Assembly (NCBI GenBank): GCA_002255315.1
Contig: NCBD01000023.1
Coordinates: forward strand, 1-29,406
Direction: 5' to 3'
Origin: Actinobacteria bacterium 21-64-8
GTDB lineage: Bacteria > Actinomycetota > Acidimicrobiia > Acidimicrobiales > RAAP-2
DNA length: 29,406 nucleotides
The first letter of the stretch is position 1. The number at the start of each line of letters is the position of its first letter. Under the pieces are notes generated by a model. The model saw nothing but the letters and a program-made list of their open reading frames with translations. It did not search any database and was not told the origin of the DNA. The position numbers and the translations under genes are program-made. Below, piece after piece: positions 16,424 to 25,241 of the stretch.

Positions 16424-19400
16424 AAATAGATGGACTTCCTACTATTGTGGTGAACGTGGCCACCACGACCGAGCGCGACGAGCTCTACCACCCGAGGTAC
16501 CCCGTGCGTTTCGTCACCGCGGCGAGCCTCTTCGACGGTCACGACGCGGCGATCAACATCATGCGCCGACTCCTACAGGCTCAAGGCGCGGAGGTCATTC
16601 ACCTCGGCCACAATCGTTCGGTCCAAGAAGTCGTCGACGCCGCGCTGCAAGAAGACGTCCAGGGCGTCGCGCTCAGTTCGTACCAGGGCGGACACCTGGA
16701 GTACTTCAAGTACCTCGTCGATCAACTGCGCGACGCGGGACGCGGCGATATCAAGATTTTTGGCGGCGGCGGCGGGGTCATTATTCCCGAGGAGATCGCC
16801 GAACTTGAGGCATACGGCGTGACGAAAATCTTCTCACCCGACGACGGACAGCGCCTCGGTCTCGAGCGCATGATCAATCAACTGATCGAAGCCTGCGACG
16901 TGGACCTCGCCCACCAACAACACCACGCCCTCGATGAGCTCATCCTCGGTAACCCCCAAGCCCTCGCGAGGGTCATCACCGCCCTCGAAGCCAACGCCCT
17001 GTCCGACGCTGCGTGCGCCACGCTGGCGACCGCGGCGCGGTCCCACCACTCACCGGTGCTGGGCATCACCGGCACGGGCGGAGCGGGAAAGTCGTCGCTC
17101 ACCGACGAACTGTTGCTGCGCTTTCGACTCGACCAGGGTGACAAGCTGCGCGTCGCGGTCCTGGCCGTCGATCCTTCGAAGCGACGTAGTGGTGGCGCGC
17201 TGCTCGGCGACCGAATTCGAATGAACGCGCTCGAGTCGAGCCAGATCTTCTTTCGCTCGCTCGCCACGCGCGCGAGCACCTCGGAAGTTCCCACGCCGGT
17301 GCCGGGCATTATCGAGGCCTGTCGCGCGGCGGGCTACGACCTGATCATCGTCGAAACCCCGGGCATTGGCCAAGGCGACGCCGCCATCATCGACGTGGCC
17401 GACCTGTCGCTCTACGTGATGACCCCCGAGTTCGGCGCGGCGACCCAGCTCGAAAAGATTGAGATGCTCGACCTCGCGGACGTGATTGCGATCAATAAGT
17501 TTGATCGCCACGGCGCGCTCGACGCCCTGCGTTCGGTCGAGCGCCAGTGGCACCGCAGTCACGGTCCGGGCGGCGACGCGCCGGTCTTTGGCACGATCGC
17601 GGCACACTTTCACGACGAGGGTATGACCGCGCTCTACCAACACCTGCGCGACGCCCTCAAAGTCAAAGGACTCGTACTCAACGAACCCCAACTAGCCCGC
17701 GTGACGACGCGGGTCTCACCAAGCACGTCACCGACTATTCCCTCGACTCGAGTGCGCTACCTCGCCGAAATCGCCGAGACGCTGCGCCGCTATCACACCA
17801 CGACCGACGAGCAGGCCCAGCGCCTGCGCGAGCTCGCCCACGTCGAAGCGACGCGCGAACTCCTCGCCAGGTCACACGACGCCCACGCTGAGGACACGGC
17901 GCTCGAGCGGCTCGCTCGCGCCAGCGAAGCGGCCGTACACGCCGCGAGTCGCGAGTTGCTCGACGCCTTTCACGCGCGGCGCGCGGCACTCACGGGTCGC
18001 GACGCCGCTGAGGCGCGCGACGCGTCACTGGTGAAGCACTCCCTATCGGGCACGGCGGTGTCGCGGGTGGCGCTACCCACCTTCCACGACGAGGGCGACC
18101 TCTACTCGTGGCTCAGACGAGAAAACCTTCCCGGGTCGTTCCCCTTTACCGCGGGCGTCTTTGCCTTCAAGCGTCAAAACGAAGACCCCGCGCGAATGTT
18201 CGCGGGTGAAGGTGACGCCTATCGAACGAATCGCCGCTTTCACTTACTCAGCGAAGGTCAGCCCGCGACGCGGCTGTCGACGGCCTTTGACTCGGTCACG
18301 CTCTACGGACGCGACCCCGACACGCCGCCCGACGTCTACGGCAAGGTCGGCACGTCGGGGGTATCCATCGCGACCCTCGACGACATGAAGGTGCTCTACG
18401 ACGGCTTCGATCTCTGCGATCCGACGACGTCGGTGTCCATGACGATCAACGGCCCCGCCCCGACCATCCTCGCGATGTTCATGAACACCGCCATTGATCA
18501 ACAACTCGAGCGCTTTACGCTCGAGCAGGGGCGCGCACCCAGTAGTGACGAAGCGGCGGCCGTGCGCGCTCGCACGCTCGCGACGGTGCGCGGCACGGTC
18601 CAAGCCGACATTTTGAAAGAGGACCAGGGCCAGAACACCTGCATTTTCTCTACGGAGTTCTCCCTTGGCGTGATGGCCGATATTCAGGAGTACTTCGTCG
18701 CCCACGACGTGAAGAACTTCTACTCCGTGTCGATTTCGGGCTACCACATCGCCGAAGCGGGCGCGAACCCCCTCACGCAACTCGCCTTCACGCTGGCCAA
18801 CGGATTTACCTACGTGGAGAGCTACCTCGCGCGCGGCATGGCGATTGACGACTTCGCGCCCAATCTCTCCTTTTTCTTCTCGAACGGCATGGACCCTGAG
18901 TACACGGTGATCGGCCGCGTCGCGCGGCGCATCTGGGCGGTCGCGATGAAAGAGCGCTACGGCGCCACCGAGAAGAGCCAGAAACTGAAGTACCACGTTC
19001 AGACCTCGGGCCGCTCCCTGCACGCCCAAGAGATGGCCTTTAACGACGTGCGCACGACCCTCCAGGCGCTCTGTGCGATCTACGACAACGCCAACTCACT
19101 GCACACCAACGCCTTCGACGAAGCGGTGACGACCCCGAGTGAAGACTCCGTGCGCCGCGCCCTCGCGATTCAGCTCATCATTAACCGAGAGTGGGGCCTC
19201 GCGATGAACGAAAATCCCCTCCAGGGCAGTTTCATCGTCGACGAGCTCACCGACCTCGTCGAAGCGGCCGTCCTCGACGAACTCGAACGCATCTCCGAGC
19301 GCGGTGGCGTGCTGGGCGCCATGGAGACCGGTTACCAACGCGGCCGCATCCAAGATGACTCCATGATCTACGAGCACGCCAAGCACACCGGAGAACTTCC

Positions 19401-19689
19401 CATCGTGGGCGTGAACACCTTCACTCGTCCCGGCGCCGCGACGGTGGTGGGCGACCTCACCCTCGCGCGAGCGACCGACGACGAAAAAGAGAGCCAGTTG
19501 GCTCGTCTCGCGCACTTTCACCAAGCCCACCGCGACACGAGCGGGCCCGCCCTCGATCGGCTTCGCGAGGTCGCGCTCGCCGGTGGGAACGTCTTTGGCG
19601 AACTCATGCAGACGGTGCGCCACGCCTCACTCGGTCAAATCACCCGCACGCTCTTCGACGTGGGCGGTCGTTACAGGAGAAACGTATGA
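16420..19689 (+). CDS. icmF: Fused isobutyryl-CoA mutase (IcmF) with built-in G-protein chaperone
   Basis: The 1089-residue product has the IcmF order. The N-terminal cobalamin domain carries DGHD (39-42, His41 the lower axial ligand), LSSYQGGH and FGGGGG. The MeaI-like GTPase has GTGGAGKSS (218-226), ETPGIGQGD and NKFD (359-362). A helical linker is followed by the substrate barrel. Phe581 (TAGVFAF) and Gln738 (QGQNTC) stand where methylmalonyl-CoA mutase has Tyr89 and Arg207, so isobutyryl/butyryl-CoA isomerisation is expected; some IcmFs also take pivalyl/isovaleryl-CoA. The GTG start overlaps the upstream stop, and the TGA overlaps the next ATG. All motifs are intact. Confidence 0.95.
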   Translation: MKIDGLPTIVVNVATTTERDELYHPRYPVRFVTAASLFDGHDAAINIMRRLLQAQGAEVIHLGHNRSVQEVVDAALQEDVQGVALSSYQGGHLEYFKYLVDQLRDAGRGDIKIFGGGGGVIIPEEIAELEAYGVTKIFSPDDGQRLGLERMINQLIEACDVDLAHQQHHALDELILGNPQALARVITALEANALSDAACATLATAARSHHSPVLGITGTGGAGKSSLTDELLLRFRLDQGDKLRVAVLAVDPSKRRSGGALLGDRIRMNALESSQIFFRSLATRASTSEVPTPVPGIIEACRAAGYDLIIVETPGIGQGDAAIIDVADLSLYVMTPEFGAATQLEKIEMLDLADVIAINKFDRHGALDALRSVERQWHRSHGPGGDAPVFGTIAAHFHDEGMTALYQHLRDALKVKGLVLNEPQLARVTTRVSPSTSPTIPSTRVRYLAEIAETLRRYHTTTDEQAQRLRELAHVEATRELLARSHDAHAEDTALERLARASEAAVHAASRELLDAFHARRAALTGRDAAEARDASLVKHSLSGTAVSRVALPTFHDEGDLYSWLRRENLPGSFPFTAGVFAFKRQNEDPARMFAGEGDAYRTNRRFHLLSEGQPATRLSTAFDSVTLYGRDPDTPPDVYGKVGTSGVSIATLDDMKVLYDGFDLCDPTTSVSMTINGPAPTILAMFMNTAIDQQLERFTLEQGRAPSSDEAAAVRARTLATVRGTVQADILKEDQGQNTCIFSTEFSLGVMADIQEYFVAHDVKNFYSVSISGYHIAEAGANPLTQLAFTLANGFTYVESYLARGMAIDDFAPNLSFFFSNGMDPEYTVIGRVARRIWAVAMKERYGATEKSQKLKYHVQTSGRSLHAQEMAFNDVRTTLQALCAIYDNANSLHTNAFDEAVTTPSEDSVRRALAIQLIINREWGLAMNENPLQGSFIVDELTDLVEAAVLDELERISERGGVLGAMETGYQRGRIQDDSMIYEHAKHTGELPIVGVNTFTRPGAATVVGDLTLARATDDEKESQLARLAHFHQAHRDTSGPALDRLREVALAGGNVFGELMQTVRHASLGQITRTLFDVGGRYRRNV

Positions 19690-21455
19690 ACGTGCCCGCG
19701 CCTACCCCCTATCGAGCGCCCGTCGACGAGGTCATGCTCGCTCTCGAGGTCGCGGGACTGAGTGAACTGCTCGAACTCGACGTCTTCGCCCACGTCGACC
19801 GCGACGCCATTCGCAGCGTCCTCGACGAGTTCGCCCGGCTCGCCGAAGGCGAGATCGCGAGCGGCGACCGCGTGGGCGACGTCGCGCACTCCACCTTCGA
19901 CCCCGCGAGCGGCGAGGTGAGCGCACCGGCCGAGTTCGCGCGCGCCTACGAGCGCTACGTCGAAGGTGGTTGGGGCGCCCTACAGATTCCCAGCGCCCTG
20001 GGCGGGGGCGGCTTTCCCACGCTGATCGCGACCGTGCTCCAGGAGTTCTTCGCGTCGGCGAACCTCGCGTTATCGCTCAATATTGTTCTCACCCTTGGTG
20101 CGATCGAGGCGCTGTTGCAGTGGGGCAGTGACGAACAACGCGCGCTCTATCTCACCAAACTCGCCACCGGCGAGTGGAGTGGCACGATGAACCTCACCGA
20201 GGCCCAGGCCGGCTCGGATCTCGGCGAAATCCGCACCCTCGCCACGGCGCGCGAGGACGGTACCTGGAGCCTCTCGGGCACCAAGATCTTTATTACCTGG
20301 GGTGAGCACACCCTCTCGTCGAACATCGTTCACCTCGTGCTGGCACGCACGCCCGACGCCCCCCCGGGCACCAAGGGACTCTCGCTCTTCTTGGTGCCCA
20401 AATTCCTCGTGGCAGCTAACGGCGAGCTCGCCGAACGAAACGCCGTGCGTGCGCTCTCGATCGAGCACAAGCTCGGCATCCACGGCAGTCCCACCTGCGT
20501 CATGGAGTTCGACCACGCGACGGGCTTTCTCGTCGGCCCCCTCCACGGCGGTATGAAAGCGATGTTCACCATGATGAACAACGCCCGCCTCGCCATTGGC
20601 CTCGAGGGGCCGGCCGTCGCGGAACGGGCCTACCAACACGCCTACGAGTACGCCACCACGCGCACGCAGGGTCGCGCCACGTCAAGTTCGACCGCGACGA
20701 ACTCACCCATCATCGAGCACCCCGACGTCCAGCGCATGCTGCTCACGATGTCAACCTCCACTCAGGCCGCGCGACTGTTGATCTACCGTGCCGTCGCGCA
20801 CAAGGACCTCGCCCACCAACTCGGCGACGGACCCTTGCGCGAACACCACCAAGAGATGGTCGATCTCTTAACACCAGTCGCGAAGGCCTGGTCAACCGAC
20901 CGCGGTCTCGAAGCGGCGTCGACGGCGATTCAGGTCTTTGGCGGTATGGGTTTCATTGAAGAGACCGGTATCGCTCAGCGCCTGCGCGACGCGCGCATCA
21001 CCACCATCTACGAGGGCACGAACGGTATCCAGAGCATCGACCTCGCCTTTCGCAAGATTCCCCGCCAGGGGGGCGCGCACGCGCGTGAACTCTTTGACGA
21101 GATTCGCCAGTCCCTCGCGAAACACGACGAGCCCGCGCTTCGCCACGCCACGTCCCTCGTGCTCGGCGCACTCGACGTGCTGGAGACGACCACGACGTGG
21201 ATGATCGAGGCGGTGACCAATGCCCCTGACGACGCCCTCGCCGGCGCGACCCTCTACCAGCGGCTCTTCGGTGACGTCGTGGGTGGGTGGCTGATGATTG
21301 CACGCGCCGCGCGTGCGGCACTGCTCGCACGCCCCGAGGCGGCGCGTGCACTCGACGAAGCCACGTTTTTCGCCATTGAATTCTGCGGCCCCGCGACGGC
21401 ACTCGGCGCGGTCATCACCTCAGGTGCGAAACGCCTGGCTCCGCTACGCCCCTAG
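19686..21455 (+). CDS. Large acyl-CoA dehydrogenase (DmdC/FadE5-like, with extra N- and C-terminal domains)
   Basis: The protein has 589 residues, the length of the branch with an extra N-terminal helix domain and a C-terminal domain (Pfam PF12418 and PF12806 types). Core signatures: MNLTEAQAGSDLGEIRT, FITWGEHTLSSNIVHLVLAR, HKLGIHGSPTCVMEF, AIQVFGGMGFIEETG, and TTIYEGTNGIQSIDL, whose Glu is the catalytic base. The ATG overlaps the icmF stop by 4 nt and AGGAG precedes it. Coupling to IcmF suggests it oxidises the mutase product (a C4-C5 acyl-CoA). The same branch includes methylthiopropionyl-CoA dehydrogenases, so the substrate is open. Confidence 0.93.
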   Translation: MNVPAPTPYRAPVDEVMLALEVAGLSELLELDVFAHVDRDAIRSVLDEFARLAEGEIASGDRVGDVAHSTFDPASGEVSAPAEFARAYERYVEGGWGALQIPSALGGGGFPTLIATVLQEFFASANLALSLNIVLTLGAIEALLQWGSDEQRALYLTKLATGEWSGTMNLTEAQAGSDLGEIRTLATAREDGTWSLSGTKIFITWGEHTLSSNIVHLVLARTPDAPPGTKGLSLFLVPKFLVAANGELAERNAVRALSIEHKLGIHGSPTCVMEFDHATGFLVGPLHGGMKAMFTMMNNARLAIGLEGPAVAERAYQHAYEYATTRTQGRATSSSTATNSPIIEHPDVQRMLLTMSTSTQAARLLIYRAVAHKDLAHQLGDGPLREHHQEMVDLLTPVAKAWSTDRGLEAASTAIQVFGGMGFIEETGIAQRLRDARITTIYEGTNGIQSIDLAFRKIPRQGGAHARELFDEIRQSLAKHDEPALRHATSLVLGALDVLETTTTWMIEAVTNAPDDALAGATLYQRLFGDVVGGWLMIARAARAALLARPEAARALDEATFFAIEFCGPATALGAVITSGAKRLAPLRP

Positions 21456-21486
21456 ACGGACCTCGCCGAGCGCCGTGGCGTCGTCG

Positions 21487-22254
21487 CTAGATAACCGGTG
21501 AGAGTCCCCCGTCGACGCTGACGCCCACACCCGTGACGTAACTCGCGCGCGGGGAGAGCAAAAACGTGGCGACGTCGGCGAACTCGCGCGCCGCACCCAT
21601 TCGACCCAAGGGTATCTGGGCCCGGCCCACCATGTTCGCGTAAAAGTCCTCGAGCGCTACGCCCGCGTCGTTCGCGCGCCGCACCCACTGGCCCGACTCA
21701 ATAAGACCAATCAAAAGGGCGTTCACGCGCACGCCCCGCGGCGCCACTTCGTGGGCGAGCGCCTTGGTCATGGCTAAGCCGGCCGCTCGCGAGGCCGAAG
21801 TTGGAGTTGACGAACCCTGCGCCGCGCGCGCCGAAATCGCGAGCACGTTCAAGATCGCGCCCTTCGTCTCGGTGAGGGCGGGCACCACGCGACGCGCCAC
21901 GTGCACCGCCGCGATCACCTTCAACTCAAAGTCGTCGCGCCAGAGCGCGTCACTGGAGTCCACCACGCTCGACGCAGCGACCCGACCGGCGTTGTTGACT
22001 GCCCCGTCGAGGCGCCCAAAGGTCTCGAGCGTTTGGTCGATGAACGCGTCGAGTTGCGTCGCGTTCGTTACGTCGCAGCGCACGACCAACGCGCTCGAGC
22101 CCAGCGCCTCTTTGGCCGCGACGAGCCGCGCCTCGTCGCGTCCACAGACCGCGACGCGCGCACCTTCGTCGCGCAGCGTTCGCGCCAAGGCCAGACCCAG
22201 TCCGTCGGTGCCTCCGGTGATGAGAAAACTTCGCCCGCCAAGTTCGAGGTCCAC
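21487..22254 (-). CDS. SDR-family protein with non-canonical catalytic residues
   Basis: The 255-residue Rossmann protein has TGGTDGLG (13-20), CDVTN (60-64) and NNAG (87-90), so a nucleotide should bind. The active-site YxxxK is replaced by Thr152-SAS-Arg156, and the preceding strand reads NVLAISA instead of NxSS, so the usual Ser is also uncertain. It probably belongs to a divergent SDR subgroup with altered or lost redox chemistry. GTG at 22254 has TAGGAT at exactly -12 to -7 and no Shine-Dalgarno, suggesting a leaderless message. It converges with the acyl-CoA dehydrogenase gene. Substrate unknown. Confidence 0.85.
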   Translation of the reverse strand: MDLELGGRSFLITGGTDGLGLALARTLRDEGARVAVCGRDEARLVAAKEALGSSALVVRCDVTNATQLDAFIDQTLETFGRLDGAVNNAGRVAASSVVDSSDALWRDDFELKVIAAVHVARRVVPALTETKGAILNVLAISARAAQGSSTPTSASRAAGLAMTKALAHEVAPRGVRVNALLIGLIESGQWVRRANDAGVALEDFYANMVGRAQIPLGRMGAAREFADVATFLLSPRASYVTGVGVSVDGGLSPVI

Positions 22255-22260
22255 GCGCTC

Positions 22261-22266
22261 ATCCTA
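22261..22266 (-). promoter_or_regulatory. Putative -10 box (TAGGAT) for the SDR gene
   Basis: TAGGAT-GAGCGC-GTG on the minus strand gives exact leaderless geometry. The six bases between box and start (GAGCGC) are identical to those before the carboxyltransferase GTG at 7489. Confidence 0.45.
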
Positions 22267-22295
22267 GGCAACACGCGTCCAGGGTCTCGTCGCCG

Positions 22296-23165
22296 CTAGA
22301 GGTGAAATCCCGCGATGAACGTCGTCGCGCCTCGCGCGTGAGCGAGGCGCGTGACGCCGAGCAGTTGCTCGGTCGTCGCGAGCAACGAGTAGTGCGTGAA
22401 GTACGTCGCGACTCGTCGGCCCCTCGGCACCGACGGCGCGATCACGTAGGTCGGCACCTGGTTCGACGCGCTCGAGTCGCTCTCGTCCATCGTGATAAAG
22501 AGAGCGAGCGTGTGCGCGCGGTACTCGGGGCTCGCCTCGATGGCCGGCACGACGCGCGCGAGCCAAGCGTCACCCGTCGCGATGGAGCAGCTATGCATGT
22601 CGTCACAGACGTTGGGCGCGATGAAAGTAAAGGCGGCCGAGAGCGTGAGGTGCGCGGGCATCGCGACGTCGCGTCGCGCGCACGAGGCGCGCAGGTTCGT
22701 AAAGTAGACGGCGGGATTATGTCGCGCCGCGTACGTGCCCGAGGTCACGGTGTCACACGACGTGGGCATCGACTCGGCGTAGGCGCGCCAGTTTCCACGC
22801 AGCTGAGTAAAGAGTGAGGGCGCGCGCAAGTGGTGCTGACTGGGCTCGTTGTCGTCGCGCACGCCCAGAGTCGAGCCCGCGACGAGGGCGAGGTAGTTCG
22901 GCAGACTCGGGTGCGCCACCGCGTGATCGTTCGTCGCGAGGCCACAGGCGCGCGCGACGCCGTTGAGAAAGGGCGCTTGCGTTGAGCCCACGACCTGATA
23001 TCCGACGTTTTCGAGCACGATCCACACGACGTGGCGGTAGTGCGGCGGCGCGCCCGCGACGCCGCACGCCGGCGTGTTCGTACTGGCGTGACTCGAGGCA
23101 CTGAACGTCGTCATGGCACCGAGCACCACGACCATGGCGACCAGCGCCGACTGAAGTTTTCGCAC
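22296..23165 (-). CDS. Secreted phosphoesterase (alkaline phosphatase superfamily, AcpA/PlcC-like)
   Basis: The protein has 289 residues from GTG at 23165; the frame runs on to 23321 but that part is Arg-rich and overlaps the divergent gene. A signal peptide (LVAMVVVLGAM core) with cleavage near SHA-ST (27) is visible. The mature enzyme has WIVLENVGY (Glu52/Asn53 metal site), HPSLPNYLALVAGSTLG, PNVCDDMHSCSIATGDAWL and a late TMDESDSS. This set is typical of actinobacterial acid phosphatases and phospholipase-C-like proteins (PF04185). It likely hydrolyses phosphomonoesters outside the membrane. GATACT at -12 to -7 suggests a leaderless transcript. Confidence 0.88.
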   Translation of the reverse strand: MRKLQSALVAMVVVLGAMTTFSASSHASTNTPACGVAGAPPHYRHVVWIVLENVGYQVVGSTQAPFLNGVARACGLATNDHAVAHPSLPNYLALVAGSTLGVRDDNEPSQHHLRAPSLFTQLRGNWRAYAESMPTSCDTVTSGTYAARHNPAVYFTNLRASCARRDVAMPAHLTLSAAFTFIAPNVCDDMHSCSIATGDAWLARVVPAIEASPEYRAHTLALFITMDESDSSASNQVPTYVIAPSVPRGRRVATYFTHYSLLATTEQLLGVTRLAHARGATTFIAGFHL

Positions 23166-23171
23166 ACGTTG

Positions 23172-23177
23172 AGTATC
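23172..23177 (-). promoter_or_regulatory. Putative -10 box (GATACT) for the phosphoesterase gene
   Basis: GATACT-N6-GTG on the minus strand matches TATAAT at four of six positions and sits at -12 to -7 of the chosen start. Confidence 0.35.
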
Positions 23178-23218
23178 GCGCGTCGCGGCGACCTTTCGGT
23201 GTCGGCGCGCGACCCCAT

Positions 23219-23224
23219 TATTCT
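23219..23224 (+). promoter_or_regulatory. Putative -10 box (TATTCT) for the aldo/keto reductase gene
   Basis: TATTCT-GAGTCG-ATG places the transcription start on the A of the start codon at 23231. There is no Shine-Dalgarno in between. Confidence 0.45.
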
Positions 23225-23230
23225 GAGTCG

Positions 23231-24352
23231 ATGGAAACCTACGTGCCCTCTCCCTCGCGCTACGACGGCGCGCTCTTTCGGCGTTGTGGACGAAGCGGAC
23301 TCGTGCTGCCGGCGATTTCACTCGGGCTGTGGCACAACTTCGGTGACGATCGTGCGCTCGACGACCAGCGCGCCATATTGCGTCGCGCCTTTGACCGAGG
23401 GGTCACGCACTTTGACCTCGCCAACAACTACGGACCGCCCTACGGCAGCGCCGAGTCGAACTTTGGCACCATTTTGAAGCGTGACTTTTCGAACTTGCGC
23501 GACGAACTCGTCATCTCGTCCAAGGCCGGCTGGGACATGTGGCCGGGCCCCTACGGTGACCTGGGCTCGCGTAAGTACCTCCTCGCCAGTCTCGACCAAA
23601 GCCTCACCCGCCTGGGGCTCGACTACGTCGACATCTTCTACCACCACCACTTCGACGTGACCACCCCGCTCGAAGAGACCATGGGCGCACTCGACAGTGC
23701 CGTACGCCAGGGCAAAGCGCTCTACGTGGGCATCTCGTCGTACTCCGACGAGCGCACGAAGGAGGCGGTGACGATTCTGCGCCGCCTTGGCACGCCGTTA
23801 CTGATTCACCAACCTTCGTACTCACTCTTGAATCGATGGATCGAAGAAAAACTCCTCACCGTGCTCGACGAAGAGGGCGTGGGGTGCATCGCCTTTTCTC
23901 CACTCGCCCAAGGACTCCTCACCAATCGCTACCTCGGGGGCACCCCCGAGGGCTCTCGCGCGTCCAAGGGCACTTCATTTCCCGCTTCGATGTTGAACGG
24001 CGAGAACCTCGTGCGCGTGCGGGCGCTCAACGACATCGCGAGCGAGCGGGGACAGACCCTGGCGCAGATGGCGATTGCGTGGACCCTGCGCGACCGACGC
24101 GTCACGTCGGCGCTCGTGGGCGCGAGTAGCGTCGCCCAACTGCTCGTCGAGGCGCGCGGGTGCGCGCCGCCCGAGGCAGCGCAGCACGAATCGCCCGAAG
24201 TGACCGAGGTCCTCCGAACGCGTCCGCGACTTGCGGTGGCCCAGTCGCGTGCCCGACACCGAATTACTACTCTCGGCGAGTCCCGCGAGATGAAGATCAC
24301 TCGCCTCTTCGTACTTGGCGACCTTGGCCACGCGACGCTTTGGTTTTCTTGA
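23231..24352 (+). CDS. Aldo/keto reductase, YghZ (L-glyceraldehyde-3-phosphate reductase)-like
   Basis: The protein has 373 residues. The catalytic tetrad is visible: Asp62 and Tyr67 (FDLANNYGPPYG), Lys98 (VISSKAGW) and His139 (FYHHHFD). LGSRKYLLASLDQSLTRLGLDYVDIF and the NADPH-binding VTSALVGASSVAQL fit the YghZ/AKR14-type group, which reduces L-glyceraldehyde 3-phosphate and other aldehydes. After residue ~303 the C-terminal tail departs from the family and is about 40 residues longer than the usual ~330-346, ending in a stretch I cannot match. A frameshift near the end or simple divergence could explain it. It is divergent from the phosphoesterase and probably leaderless. Confidence 0.88.
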   Translation: METYVPSPSRYDGALFRRCGRSGLVLPAISLGLWHNFGDDRALDDQRAILRRAFDRGVTHFDLANNYGPPYGSAESNFGTILKRDFSNLRDELVISSKAGWDMWPGPYGDLGSRKYLLASLDQSLTRLGLDYVDIFYHHHFDVTTPLEETMGALDSAVRQGKALYVGISSYSDERTKEAVTILRRLGTPLLIHQPSYSLLNRWIEEKLLTVLDEEGVGCIAFSPLAQGLLTNRYLGGTPEGSRASKGTSFPASMLNGENLVRVRALNDIASERGQTLAQMAIAWTLRDRRVTSALVGASSVAQLLVEARGCAPPEAAQHESPEVTEVLRTRPRLAVAQSRARHRITTLGESREMKITRLFVLGDLGHATLWFS

Positions 24353-24438
24353 CGCGCCGCCCGAAGTTCCCATGAACCACCCTCTCACCTCGCGCTCACG
24401 CGCGCACTCGCAGCACGACCCGATTTCAAAACTTTCTC

Positions 24439-24467
24439 ATGACAATCAGACACGCACGTGGTACGCT
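24439..24467 (+). promoter_or_regulatory. Predicted sigma70-type promoter of the small-gene operon
   Basis: ATGACA (24439-24444) and TACGCT (24462-24467) are separated by 17 nt, in a locally AT-richer part of the 188-bp gap after the aldo/keto reductase. Transcription would start near 24474, about 67 nt before the first small frame. The rest of the gap shows nothing. Confidence 0.45.
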
Positions 24468-24540
24468 CACGTCTAGGAAGTTTGGACCTCGCCTCCTGCA
24501 CGTTGGACATTTCGTCGAACACGTGACAGAGGAGCGCGCA

Positions 24541-24789
24541 GTGTCCACAGCGAATATTCGTCCGGTTTCCCAAGAATCCCTGACAAATGGTGATTATTGG
24601 CTCGCCGCGCTCGCTCGAACGCCGCGCACGAAGACCGGACGGCTCCCCCGCGCACGCGTGACGCGACGAGGCGTGGATCACCAGTCAGTCACGACCCTCA
24701 CGTCGTCACTAAACGTTGCGCCACGCGTCGAACCATCTGCCGGCGACGCGTCAACACTTTTTCCCCGAAAGGAACTCTATGACCACTAA
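24541..24789 (+). CDS. Possible small protein, 82 aa (doubtful)
   Basis: A GTG with GAGGAG 6 nt upstream opens an 82-residue frame starting VSTANIRPVSQESL and ending LFPRKELYDH. It overlaps the csbD-like start by 11 nt. Codon third positions are less G/C-rich than in neighbouring genes and no family is recognised, so it may be only a leader region. The good ribosome-binding site and the promoter upstream are the reasons to list it. It is basic in the middle and has no membrane segment. Confidence 0.3.
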   Translation: MSTANIRPVSQESLTNGDYWLAALARTPRTKTGRLPRARVTRRGVDHQSVTTLTSSLNVAPRVEPSAGDASTLFPRKELYDH

Positions 24790-24952
24790 AAAGAAGGTGA
24801 AGAACGTGACCCAGATGCTCAAAGGTCGCGTCAAGTCAAAACTCGGCCACCTCACCCAGGACCCGACGCTCGAACACGAGGGCCAAGTGGAAGAGTCCCG
24901 TGCGCACCTCCACGAAGCCGCCGAGGAGGTCAAAGATGCCCTCAACGAATAA
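24779..24952 (+). CDS. CsbD-like stress protein
   Basis: A 57-residue, highly charged helical protein. MLKGRVKSKLGHLTQDPTLE and HEGQVEES...AAEEVKDALNE match the CsbD pattern (KGKxKexxGkxtgDxxLexeGxxdq...vkda). CsbD proteins are small general-stress proteins induced under sigma-B-type control in Bacillus; the mechanism is unknown. AAAGGA lies upstream of the ATG. The end overlaps the next gene by 17 nt, implying coupled translation. Confidence 0.8.
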   Translation: MTTKKKVKNVTQMLKGRVKSKLGHLTQDPTLEHEGQVEESRAHLHEAAEEVKDALNE

Positions 24953-25241
24953 CGCCCACGCGCTCGACGCCACCGCGTCCGCGTACGTTCGTCCCCCCAG
25001 TGACGAAGCGACACGAGAGGTCTCGGTTCGACTGTTCATCGACGCCGAGACCTCGTCGCTGGAGCTGCTCCATCGCATCGAAGAGTGCGTGCGACAGATT
25101 CTCGAAGTGAGCGTCTTGCGAAACTTGGATGAAGGTTGCGCGAGACACTCACAGGTCGAATCGGTCGCGCGGATGGCGCTCACGAGCGACGAAGCCGAAG
25201 GGCGCGCGGCGCGCACCGGGCCCTCGAGCGTGTTCTTGTGA
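24936..25241 (+). CDS. Small protein of unknown function, 101 aa
   Basis: The ATG at 24936 has AGGAGG 6 nt upstream, the strongest ribosome-binding site in this cluster, placed inside the csbD-like gene. The product has a polar N-terminus, then a compact segment with alternating hydrophobics (EVSVRLFIDAETSSLELLHRI, then EECVRQILEVSVLRNLDEGC) containing two Cys, and an Ala/Arg-rich tail. No signal peptide, membrane helix or known family was recognised. It ends with a GTGA overlap into the next frame. Confidence 0.6.
   Translation: MPSTNNAHALDATASAYVRPPSDEATREVSVRLFIDAETSSLELLHRIEECVRQILEVSVLRNLDEGCARHSQVESVARMALTSDEAEGRAARTGPSSVFL

Noticed and set aside
16420..19689. Annotation as methylmalonyl-CoA mutase
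   Set aside because: The fused GTPase layout and Phe581/Gln738 in place of Tyr/Arg point to isobutyryl-CoA mutase.
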